Shown: positions 1 to 7,119 of the stretch, piece after piece | Layout: every line of letters begins with the position of its first letter | Numbering within the stretch: position 1 is the stretch's first letter | From: JAQIBY01 sp046546095 | Lineage (GTDB): Bacteria > Bacteroidota > Bacteroidia > Bacteroidales > ML635J-15 | DNA: 25,335 bases | Assembly: GCA_046546095.1 (NCBI GenBank) | Contig: JBKGYK010000047.1 | Coordinates: 1 to 25,335, forward strand | Direction: 5' to 3' | Made by a program: the position numbers and the translations under genes | The notes under the pieces: generated by a model | What the model saw: only the letters and a program-made list of their open reading frames with translations | Told to the model about the DNA's origin: nothing | Database searches by the model: none

Positions 1-242
1 CTTTGTTGCAATGTTGCATAGTAATAATCAAGGTACCCTTCTTTTTCAATCCTGATTGTTTTTGGATACATATCACGCTTTAGCGAAATTTTACCCTTTT
101 CCGGAGTGATTTCTTCACCATCAACATACATGGTACACTCATCATTCGTCTCAACTTTGACGTTCTGATATTTGCTGTTGAAAATGGTGGCACAGTTTGT
201 AAACAGGAGTGGCAGCAATAAAAATGGAATAATTTTTTTCAT
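1..242 (-). CDS. Partial PEGA-like lipoprotein, N-terminal part
   Basis: An open frame runs from an ATG at 242 off the left edge of the window, giving about 80 residues. It begins with a short basic and hydrophobic signal (MKKIIPFLLLPLLFTNC), and Cys17 would be the lipidated residue; the box is loose, as is often so in Bacteroidota. The mature part has 'CTMYVDGEEITPEKGKISL', which resembles the PEGA domain (a small beta domain of surface lipoproteins, named for a short conserved motif). The C-terminus is outside the window, so the full length and any further domain are unknown. It is divergent from gatE. Function is not assigned beyond probable envelope lipoprotein. Confidence 0.7.
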   Translation of the reverse strand, partial: MKKIIPFLLLPLLFTNCATIFNSKYQNVKVETNDECTMYVDGEEITPEKGKISLKRDMYPKTIRIEKEGYLDYYYATLQQ

Positions 243-245
243 CTG

Positions 246-278
246 TTTGTAAGTTTATTTATTAGAATAATAGTTTTG
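246..278 (+). promoter_or_regulatory. Bacteroidota-type promoter for the gatE operon
   Basis: TTTG at 246-249 and TAGTTTTG at 271-278 are separated by 21 bases, matching the Bacteroidota housekeeping pattern (TTTG, 17-23 bases, TAnnTTTG) in every fixed position. Transcription would start near 285, leaving an untranslated leader of about 200 bases before gatE, much longer than for other genes in the window. Confidence 0.6.
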
Positions 279-284
279 TTTGCT

Positions 285-292
285 AAAATATA
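285..292 (-). promoter_or_regulatory. Possible -7 box for the partial lipoprotein gene
   Basis: On the minus strand this reads TATATTTT, one base from the Bacteroidota -7 consensus TAnnTTTG, and lies about 43 bases upstream of the ATG at 242. No TTTG element is seen at the expected distance, so the call is weak. It lies about where the gatE transcript on the opposite strand should begin. Confidence 0.28.
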
Positions 293-321
293 GATTTATT
301 TGGTAATTGTAAGCTTAGTTC

Positions 322-381
322 ATGTTTTTTTTAATTAAAAACTGCAGCATGTGTGTATTTTCCTATTCTGCTGCATTTTAG
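322..381 (+). promoter_or_regulatory. gatE leader: short open frame overlapping a terminator-like hairpin
   Basis: A 7-base inverted repeat (TGCAGCA at 343-349, TGCTGCA at 369-375, loop of 19) is followed by TTTT. The stem can be extended by AAA/TTT after one mismatch, so it resembles a weak intrinsic terminator. A 19-codon open frame from ATG 322 to TAG 379-381 covers the hairpin, and its stop lies just after the 3' arm. Together with the promoter at 246-278 this could be an attenuator. The peptide has no glutamine or glutamate codons, so it gives no obvious amino-acid sensing logic, and both parts may be chance. The rest of 382-492 shows nothing I recognise. Confidence 0.3.
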
Positions 382-492
382 CATGGGGTGGATCCTGTCA
401 GCGCTTAGTCCTGTAGTTTCCCTTTTGGATTTTTCCCAAACTAAACGTATTTTTAAGGCCAAATTAATGTTGACTACTGAAACAATGATGCA

Positions 493-2466
493 ATGAAACA
501 AGCATTTGATCCTGTAAAGAATTACCACGATACCCTTAAGCAGATCGGTTATGTGGGACGCAAAGACGCAACTCAGAAAGATTATGACCGCATTGGGTTT
601 ATGTCCGGACTGGAAGTACATCAGCAATTGCTGACCAGGCGCAAGCTGTTTTGCCATTGTCCGGCAGGAATTTATCATCACGATGATGATTACGATGCCG
701 AAATTGTCCGGCACATGCGTCCGACACTGAGTGAGCTGGGAGAGTACGACGGTACCGCACTGATGGAATTCAAAACCCGCAAAAATATTTTTTACCGCCT
801 GAATAATGAAAATGCCTGTACATACGAGGTGGATGATACACCCCCTTTCATGATTGACAAAGAGGCACTGGGCATTTCCATAGAGATTTCCCTGCTGTCA
901 AAACTAAACGTGGTAGGTGAGGTGCATGTTACCAGAAAACAGTACCTTGATGGTAGCATCCCAACAGGATTCCAGCGCACTGCCATTATTGGGGTAGAAG
1001 GCAAAATTCCCATTTCCAATAAGGAAATTCGTTTGATTCAGCTTAGCCTTGAGGAAGACTCCTGCCGTGAAATTTCCGATATCGGCCATGACAGGGTGTA
1101 CAAAACCGACCGGCTTGGAATGCCTTTAATCGAAACCGTTACCTATCCCGATTGCGAGAATCCCGACGAAGTAAAGGAAACCTGCGATTATATCCGCTTC
1201 CTGAATCGAAGCACTAACAAAGTGAGAACCGGAATGGGTGCCGGTCGTGAAGACGTAAACGTAAGTTGCAAAGGTGGCTCCAGGGTTGAGATTAAAGGTG
1301 TGGCACACACCAAATGGATACCTGAACTTACGCACAACGAAGCCTTCCGCCAATGGGCATTGCTGGCAATTAAAAATAAACTCAAAAAACGCTTAAATTC
1401 CGACAACTGGTCCATTGAATCATCACGGCTGGACTACGATGCTTTCGAAATTACCTACCCGTCAATAAAAGTTGCAAAAGATTCCGGTCAGCGCCTTATG
1501 GTAGTGAAGTTGCCCGGGTTTAAAGGCATTATGTCACACTTTACCCAACCGGGAAAAACCTTTGCTGATGAAATATCCGGCAGGCTTAAAGTAATTGCAT
1601 GTCTGGAAATGCCCAATATGGTGCATACCGAAATGTTTGATCCGGTAATCACTGAGGCTGATATGGAAATCATCGGTACCATTATGCAATGGAAGCCTGA
1701 GGAAGATGCACTGATTGTTTTCTGGGCTCCCGAAGAGGATGTAAAAACCGCGCTGGAAACTATAGAAGAACGTTGTACCATGGCTTTTGATGGTGTCCCG
1801 GAAGAAACCCGTAAATCCTTTGAAGACGGAACCACCATGTTCGAAAGGGTATTGCCCGGTGCCGACCGCATGTATCCGGATACCGATACGGCACCTATGC
1901 CACTCTCCAGCGATCATATCGAAGAACTCAGGCGCAACTTGCCCGTGGATGTATCCGACCGCATTGTGCAATTGCGCAAATGGAATGTCCCCGAAGATAC
2001 TTATCATTACTTGCTGAGAAACAATCAGGTACCTGTAATTGAGAAAATTGTTACCGAGCTGGATTACGACCCGAAATTTATCGGTACATTTTTTGGTCAG
2101 TATCTGAAATTTGTGGAAGGGCATTATACACAGTCTTCTGAATTCCACTACGACCAGCTTTTTGATATATTTGAATATCTGCAAAACAACAAGCTGGAAA
2201 AAGAACTGGCTTACCGTATTTTGCCGGCACTGTATGAGCATCCAAAAATGGATTTTGAATCCCTTTTGGCAGTAATAAAATTCAAAAAGCGCAGCGAAAA
2301 GGAAATCATGGAAAATGTGCCCATGTTGGTGAAGAAGTACAAAAAAGAAGGCAGAAAGCAAAGCAAAGAGGCCGGAGCATCATGGGTTGCAGGCCAGATA
2401 CGGAATATGGCTGTCGGCAACGTAAATCTGCACGATATGGTAAGTAAAATAGAAAAACAATTTTAG
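493..2466 (+). CDS. gatE: Glu-tRNA(Gln) amidotransferase subunit E, archaeal type
   Basis: GatE is the kinase/transamidase subunit of GatDE. It phosphorylates the glutamate of mischarged Glu-tRNA(Gln) and replaces the phosphate with ammonia from GatD, giving Gln-tRNA(Gln) in the cytoplasm. The 657 residues match the family's length (about 620-640). The GatB-like catalytic domain has GLEVHQQL (39-46, with Glu41 and His43), a KLFCHCP cysteine pair (Cys54, Cys56), the RPTLSELGE block, LEEDSCREI, RLGMPLIETVTYPD and DVNVSCKGGSRVEIKGV. An inserted AspRS-like GAD domain follows, about 335-470, ending in PGADRMYPDTD. GatB lacks this domain, so it separates GatE from GatB. A helical domain and YqeY-like tail complete the protein (about 480-657). 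The ATG at 493 is the only start that fits; no Shine-Dalgarno site is clear. gatD follows after 20 bases. The family is known mainly from archaea. Confidence 0.93.
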   Translation: MKQAFDPVKNYHDTLKQIGYVGRKDATQKDYDRIGFMSGLEVHQQLLTRRKLFCHCPAGIYHHDDDYDAEIVRHMRPTLSELGEYDGTALMEFKTRKNIFYRLNNENACTYEVDDTPPFMIDKEALGISIEISLLSKLNVVGEVHVTRKQYLDGSIPTGFQRTAIIGVEGKIPISNKEIRLIQLSLEEDSCREISDIGHDRVYKTDRLGMPLIETVTYPDCENPDEVKETCDYIRFLNRSTNKVRTGMGAGREDVNVSCKGGSRVEIKGVAHTKWIPELTHNEAFRQWALLAIKNKLKKRLNSDNWSIESSRLDYDAFEITYPSIKVAKDSGQRLMVVKLPGFKGIMSHFTQPGKTFADEISGRLKVIACLEMPNMVHTEMFDPVITEADMEIIGTIMQWKPEEDALIVFWAPEEDVKTALETIEERCTMAFDGVPEETRKSFEDGTTMFERVLPGADRMYPDTDTAPMPLSSDHIEELRRNLPVDVSDRIVQLRKWNVPEDTYHYLLRNNQVPVIEKIVTELDYDPKFIGTFFGQYLKFVEGHYTQSSEFHYDQLFDIFEYLQNNKLEKELAYRILPALYEHPKMDFESLLAVIKFKKRSEKEIMENVPMLVKKYKKEGRKQSKEAGASWVAGQIRNMAVGNVNLHDMVSKIEKQF

Positions 2467-2486
2467 CATTTTAAAAAGCTTTTACA

Positions 2487-3872
2487 ATGAGCGAAGATTA
2501 TTTCCAGGGATATAAAGGTGAAGCGTTACAGCTTCTGAAAAAATACCAGGTCAGGGTGTGGGGACATGCCCAGGTAGAAACCACACGGGGACATTTTGAA
2601 GGAACCGTGCTTCCGAGGTCCGAAAACGACGATGACAAACACATCGTCATGAAAATCGCAACAGGTTATAACATCGGGATTGCCACAGATACAGTGGAAA
2701 GTATGAAAGAAGACGGCTACAAAAAAGCCAATTACGGAATCCCCGAAAAGGAGTTTCCATACACGGAAAACCTGCCGCATGTGAAGCTTTTCGGTACAGG
2801 CGGAACCATTGCCTCACGGCTGGATTACCGTACCGGTGCCGTGATACCTGCATTTTCTCCGGGTGAGCTCTACGGTGCCGTACCTGAGCTGGCAGATATC
2901 TGTAACCTGGATACCGAAAAAGTATTTGCGGTCTTTTCCGAAAATATGGGACCAATGCAGTACAAGGCTCTGGCCAAAGCTATCGGAAAGGAAATTGAAA
3001 AAGGTATTGACGGCATTGTCATCGGACATGGAACAGATACACTTCATCATACCGGAGCAGCTTTGACATTCATGTGTCAGAACCTGCCTGTGCCGGTGGT
3101 GCTTGTCGGTTCACAACGCAGCTCCGACAGACCATCATCTGATGCAGCACTCAATCTGATGCACGCCATGAAAGCAGCCGGCGAATCAGACATCGCTGAA
3201 GTACAGGTATGTATGTTTGGCCCAACATCGGATGAATACGGCCTGCTGCACAAAGGAACCCGTGTAAGAAAAATGCACTCATCATATCGCTCTACCTTCC
3301 GTACCATTGGCGATACACCGCTTGCCATGATCAACAGGGAAAAAATCACACCCATAAAAAAGACATACAACAAGCGCAGAAGCGATAAAGATGTTGTCAT
3401 AAAGCCATATTTCGATGACAGTGTGACCATGTTGTATTATTATCCGGGCATGAAAGCCGATGTGCTTGACGCTATGGTTGAGGCCGGATACAAAGGAATT
3501 ATCATTGTAGGAACAGGCCTTGGTCATGTGAACAAAGAACTGTATCCCGCCATAGAGCGTGCCCACAAAAAAGGCGTGCATATGTTTATGACACTGCAGA
3601 CACTCTGGGGCTATGTGCAGATGTTTGTGTATGATACCGGCCGTGATATGATGGCCAAAGGCATTGTCCCGCTTGGTAACATGCTGCCTGAGGTAGCTTA
3701 CATCAAGCTTGGCTGGGTTCTCGGTCAAACCGATGATCCTGAGAAGGTTAAAGATCTGATGCTGACATCCATAAACGATGAAATCACCGAAAGGGAACCA
3801 TACAACGGATACCTGGTTTATCAGGGCGGTGTTCCTGAAGTCGAAGAATTTGTAAGAACAGTACACAAATAA
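2487..3872 (+). CDS. gatD: Glu-tRNA(Gln) amidotransferase subunit D, archaeal type
   Basis: GatD is the asparaginase-like subunit that hydrolyses the amide donor and passes ammonia to GatE. The 461 residues fit the GatD family (about 420-440) better than free L-asparaginases (about 330), because there is an N-terminal beta domain (about 20-95, including VRVWGHAQVETTRGHFEGTV) before the asparaginase fold. Catalytic elements are all present: GTGGTIAS with Thr107, HGTDT with Thr183 and Asp184, and VRKMHSS with Lys262, the last assigned by analogy to the family. The central block SQRSSDRPSSDAALNL is typical. It lies 20 bases after gatE and 14 before the next gene, so co-transcription is likely. 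The pairing with gatE makes a plain asparaginase unlikely. Whether the bacterial complex makes Gln-tRNA in this organism is inference. Confidence 0.92.
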   Translation: MSEDYFQGYKGEALQLLKKYQVRVWGHAQVETTRGHFEGTVLPRSENDDDKHIVMKIATGYNIGIATDTVESMKEDGYKKANYGIPEKEFPYTENLPHVKLFGTGGTIASRLDYRTGAVIPAFSPGELYGAVPELADICNLDTEKVFAVFSENMGPMQYKALAKAIGKEIEKGIDGIVIGHGTDTLHHTGAALTFMCQNLPVPVVLVGSQRSSDRPSSDAALNLMHAMKAAGESDIAEVQVCMFGPTSDEYGLLHKGTRVRKMHSSYRSTFRTIGDTPLAMINREKITPIKKTYNKRRSDKDVVIKPYFDDSVTMLYYYPGMKADVLDAMVEAGYKGIIIVGTGLGHVNKELYPAIERAHKKGVHMFMTLQTLWGYVQMFVYDTGRDMMAKGIVPLGNMLPEVAYIKLGWVLGQTDDPEKVKDLMLTSINDEITEREPYNGYLVYQGGVPEVEEFVRTVHK

Positions 3873-3886
3873 TTTCACAATTATTC

Positions 3887-4870
3887 ATGACACAAAACAG
3901 GGCAGATGATACAATGCGCATTTCGGGTTTCACCATGGTGAAAAACGCTTCCAGGCTGTATTATCCGGTAAAACAATCCATTGAATCCATTTTGCCCATT
4001 GTGGATGAGTTTATCGTTGCCCTTGGTGATTGCGATGAGGATGATACTACCAGAGAAGATATATTGTCCATTGGTTCGGATAAAATCAAGATTGTTGATA
4101 CCGTCTGGAATATTGAAAAGTACCCCAGAGGTATGGAAAATGCCCATCAAACCGATATTGCCAAATCTCATTGTACCGGAGACTGGCTGTTTTATCTGCA
4201 GGCCGATGAACTTATCCATGAAAAAGATCTGCCCGTAATAGAAAAACGCTGCAGGGAATTGCTGCACGATCATGAGGTAGAAGGACTGGTATTTGATTAT
4301 GTACATTTCTGGGGAGATTACAATCATCATCAGACAGCGCATGGCTGGTACAAACGTGAAATCCGAATCATACGAAATGACCCGGAAATACACTCCTGGG
4401 AGTCTGCACAGTCATTCAGAAGAATACCTGATTTTGATGGCATCAATTACCGACAGCAGGAAGGAACTTATAAACTGAAATGTGCACTGGCTCATGCCAC
4501 AGTTTATCACTACGGCTGGGTTCGGCCGCCGCGGCTGATGCAGTCAAAAAAGAAATCGCTGGATACCATTCACAAAGGAAGCAAAACAACTGAAAATCTG
4601 TACAGAAACCGCAAATCCAATTTTGACTATGGCCCCCTGGGCAGGGCGGAAAAATTTAAAGGTACGCATCCACAAGTGATGCAGGAATGGATGGAAGACT
4701 TTGACTGGGCAAATGAGCTGAATTATTCTGCGCAGGAAAAAAATCCCGGAAGAGATAAAATGAAGCATGACAAACTAAAGTACAGAATAATTTCTTTTAT
4801 TGAAAAAAATATTATATTTGGCAGAAGCCTTGGTCAGTTTAAAAATTTTATTTTATTGCGGAAGAAGTAA
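3887..4870 (+). CDS. Family 2 glycosyltransferase, SunS-like
   Basis: The N-terminal part has the GT2 pattern: ISGFTMVKNA (12-21), a run of SIESILPIVDEFIVALGDCDEDDT, and the acidic QADE (105-108) after GDWLFYL, which takes the place of the usual DxD metal and sugar-nucleotide site. The rest is rich in aromatic residues (VFDYVHFWGDYNHH) and ends in a basic segment without membrane helices, so the protein is probably cytoplasmic or membrane associated. It resembles short GT2 proteins of the SunS kind; donor and acceptor are unknown. The ATG at 3887 gives 327 residues, but the ATG at 3914 (MRISGFTM) looks closer to the usual start of such proteins; no Shine-Dalgarno site decides between them. 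It follows gatD by 14 bases and is probably in the same transcript, though no functional link is evident. Confidence 0.75.
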   Translation: MTQNRADDTMRISGFTMVKNASRLYYPVKQSIESILPIVDEFIVALGDCDEDDTTREDILSIGSDKIKIVDTVWNIEKYPRGMENAHQTDIAKSHCTGDWLFYLQADELIHEKDLPVIEKRCRELLHDHEVEGLVFDYVHFWGDYNHHQTAHGWYKREIRIIRNDPEIHSWESAQSFRRIPDFDGINYRQQEGTYKLKCALAHATVYHYGWVRPPRLMQSKKKSLDTIHKGSKTTENLYRNRKSNFDYGPLGRAEKFKGTHPQVMQEWMEDFDWANELNYSAQEKNPGRDKMKHDKLKYRIISFIEKNIIFGRSLGQFKNFILLRKK

Positions 4871-4876
4871 TTTTAT

Positions 4877-4909
4877 TTTGTTCGCTTTATCAAAACCTGA
4901 ATAAATTTG
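4877..4909 (+). promoter_or_regulatory. Bacteroidota-type promoter for the sensor kinase operon
   Basis: TTTG at 4877-4880, 21 bases, then TAAATTTG at 4902-4909: all fixed positions of the TTTG/TAnnTTTG pattern match. Transcription would begin near 4915, about 30 bases before the ATG at 4944. This argues against the upstream in-frame TTG at 4914 as the start codon. Confidence 0.62.
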
Positions 4910-4943
4910 CAGTTTGCATATTTTGTATATTTATATAACAACT

Positions 4944-7091
4944 ATGAAGATTGTCCTGAAAATATTTGCACCCGGCTTGTCTGGCTTGATGATTCTCATT
5001 TTTGCTTCATTGAGCGGATTTGCACAGGATAACTTGGGTATTTCTGTTATGTCTGAGCAGAATCAGGATTCCATCTTTACCGAAGCTCACAGTCAATGTG
5101 ATTTTGAACATGTTGATTCGGCTTTAATGTGTGCGCATGGTTTGCTTGAACTTGGGCAGAAATTGAAATATCCGAAGGGAGTTATCACTGCATACCGGGA
5201 ACTTGGCTATGCTTATACAAACAAATCTAAACCGGATTCTGCCAGATATTTCCTTCATCAGGGACTGAGCCTGGCAAAAAAAGCCGGGGACAGCCTCCAT
5301 ATTGCTGATATGTATGAAGTGCTGGCCATCACTTTCAGAAAAGAAATGAATGGTGATAGCATGCGTTTTTACCTTGAAGAAGCTGAAAGCATTGGCAGGC
5401 AACTTAAGTCAGATGATATTTTGGCCAGCGTTTATATTGAATATGCAAATTATTACAGCAATACTTCCCAAAATGATTCTGCCCTGATCAATTACATGAA
5501 AGCCCGGGAATTTTATGAAAAAGATAAGGATAGTGTGAATATAGCTGTTTCGCTTGCAAATATTGGAAAGATTTATGTTACCGAAGGGGATTACGATAAG
5601 GCAATCAATGTTTTAGAAAAATCCAACCATATTTTGCGCAGCACAGGAAATTTGCGCTATATACCCAATAACTTAAATAACATGGGAGTTGTTTATGACC
5701 GTACCGAACAATTTGATTCTGCTCGGATTGTGTATCAGAAAGCCCATGAGATAAAAAAAAGCCTCGGTAATGAGGCATCCCTTGCCATTTCCTACTTTAA
5801 TCTGGGTAGCCTGGCAATCAGCATGAATAATTTTGAGGAAGCCAGACAATATATAGACTCATCCATGAATATTTGTGAAAAACTTGGCATTGAACCCGGA
5901 TTTGCATACAATTATTCAGGGCTGGGAGAGCTTTATCTGAAACAAAAAAAATACCATCGGGCTGTTGAATATTTGAAAAAAGGAATAGCTAAAGCCAAAA
6001 AATTTAATCTGAATGATGTGCTTCAGGAAAACCTGTACAACATTTCTGTCGTTTACTATGAAATGGGCAAATATAAAGAGGCTTATGAAAACCAAAGAAG
6101 GCACTATCATATCCGGGACTCCATCAGAACAGAAAGTGCAGAGCAAACCATCAATGTCCTGCAGACCAGATTTGATTCTGAACTGAAAGAAAATAAGATT
6201 CTGCAACAGCAAATGGCGCTGAAAGAAAAGGAAGTGGCAATTCAACAATCAAAACTTGAAAAAGAACGGCTTTCCTTTTTTCTGGGTGTTGGTCTGATTA
6301 TTCTTGTGTTTGTGCTTATATTCTCTTTGCGCACACGCCGGCATCTGAAAAAGGTGAAAGAACAGGCAAATACCATCAACCGGAAAAATGAGCAGCTTGC
6401 TGAGTTGACAGAATTCAGAAATTCCATGATAAGCACAATGGTCCATGATTTGAAAACCCCACTGAATACAATCATCGGTTTTTCAGATTTGCCGCCTGAT
6501 AAAGAAAATCTGCAGTATATTCATCAGATTGGTTATAGTATGTTGCACCTGGTAAGCAATATCCTGGACGTGCAATATCAAAAGGAAGCAAAACTTCAGT
6601 TGCATCTTCAGGGACTCTTACCCCAAACCGTGCTGGACGAAGCATTGCCGGAAGTGAAAACAGAAATGCAGATGAAAGAACAGGATATTGTGGTAAGCTT
6701 GCCCGAAGTCAGAGTACTGGCGGATTATCATTTACTGAAACGTATATTTGTGAATTTACTTACCAATGCAGTGAAATTTTCTCCGGAGAAGGGACAAATC
6801 AGCCTGCAGGGTGAAATACTACCGGATAAAGCTATGCTTAAAATTAATGTGCGGGACCAGGGCGGTGGCATTGATCCCGAAATCATTGACAAAGTATTTG
6901 ACCAATTTACCCAATCCAAACAAGCAAAATTTGGTATGTCATATTCTTCAGGTATCGGCTTGTATTTCTGCAAAATGGCTGTTGAGGAAATGGGTGGAGA
7001 AATTGGCCTTACCAACGAAGAGGCCGGGTTGAATGCCTGGTTTCTGCTTCCCCTGGCTGAAGAGGCTGAAAATCCTCCGCTTAACCAATAA
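4944..7091 (+). CDS. TPR-repeat sensor histidine kinase
   Basis: A membrane sensor kinase of 715 residues. A signal peptide ends near GFAQ; next come tetratricopeptide repeats (about 55-390) that should lie outside the cytoplasmic membrane, a coiled coil (about 400-442), one membrane helix (about 443-462) and a second short coiled coil. The cytoplasmic kinase follows: the H-box MVHDLKTPLN with His501 as the phosphorylation site, the N-box FVNLLTNAVKFS, DQGGGID, the F-box FDQFTQ and the G2 box SSGIGLYFCK. All ATP-binding motifs look intact. No receiver domain is fused and no response regulator is adjacent, so the partner must be elsewhere. The ATG at 4944 is chosen because the signal peptide begins there and the promoter lies just upstream. 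A second TPR protein gene follows after 28 bases, which suggests a shared task. The stimulus is not deducible. Confidence 0.88.
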   Translation: MKIVLKIFAPGLSGLMILIFASLSGFAQDNLGISVMSEQNQDSIFTEAHSQCDFEHVDSALMCAHGLLELGQKLKYPKGVITAYRELGYAYTNKSKPDSARYFLHQGLSLAKKAGDSLHIADMYEVLAITFRKEMNGDSMRFYLEEAESIGRQLKSDDILASVYIEYANYYSNTSQNDSALINYMKAREFYEKDKDSVNIAVSLANIGKIYVTEGDYDKAINVLEKSNHILRSTGNLRYIPNNLNNMGVVYDRTEQFDSARIVYQKAHEIKKSLGNEASLAISYFNLGSLAISMNNFEEARQYIDSSMNICEKLGIEPGFAYNYSGLGELYLKQKKYHRAVEYLKKGIAKAKKFNLNDVLQENLYNISVVYYEMGKYKEAYENQRRHYHIRDSIRTESAEQTINVLQTRFDSELKENKILQQQMALKEKEVAIQQSKLEKERLSFFLGVGLIILVFVLIFSLRTRRHLKKVKEQANTINRKNEQLAELTEFRNSMISTMVHDLKTPLNTIIGFSDLPPDKENLQYIHQIGYSMLHLVSNILDVQYQKEAKLQLHLQGLLPQTVLDEALPEVKTEMQMKEQDIVVSLPEVRVLADYHLLKRIFVNLLTNAVKFSPEKGQISLQGEILPDKAMLKINVRDQGGGIDPEIIDKVFDQFTQSKQAKFGMSYSSGIGLYFCKMAVEEMGGEIGLTNEEAGLNAWFLLPLAEEAENPPLNQ

Positions 7092-7119
7092 TGGCCGAGA
7101 AAGAACCTTAGTACTGCAG

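Noticed and set aside
1534..2361. 275-residue open frame on the minus strand
   Set aside because: It lies wholly inside gatE, whose motifs are unmistakable, and its translation (runs of aromatic residues and His/Cys) looks like an antisense shadow.
4914..4943. TTG start ten codons upstream of the kinase ATG
   Set aside because: It sits at the expected transcription start, and the signal peptide begins at the ATG at 4944.
7033..7119. Upstream ATG for the TPR protein
   Set aside because: It would overlap the kinase gene and place 29 residues before a good signal peptide.
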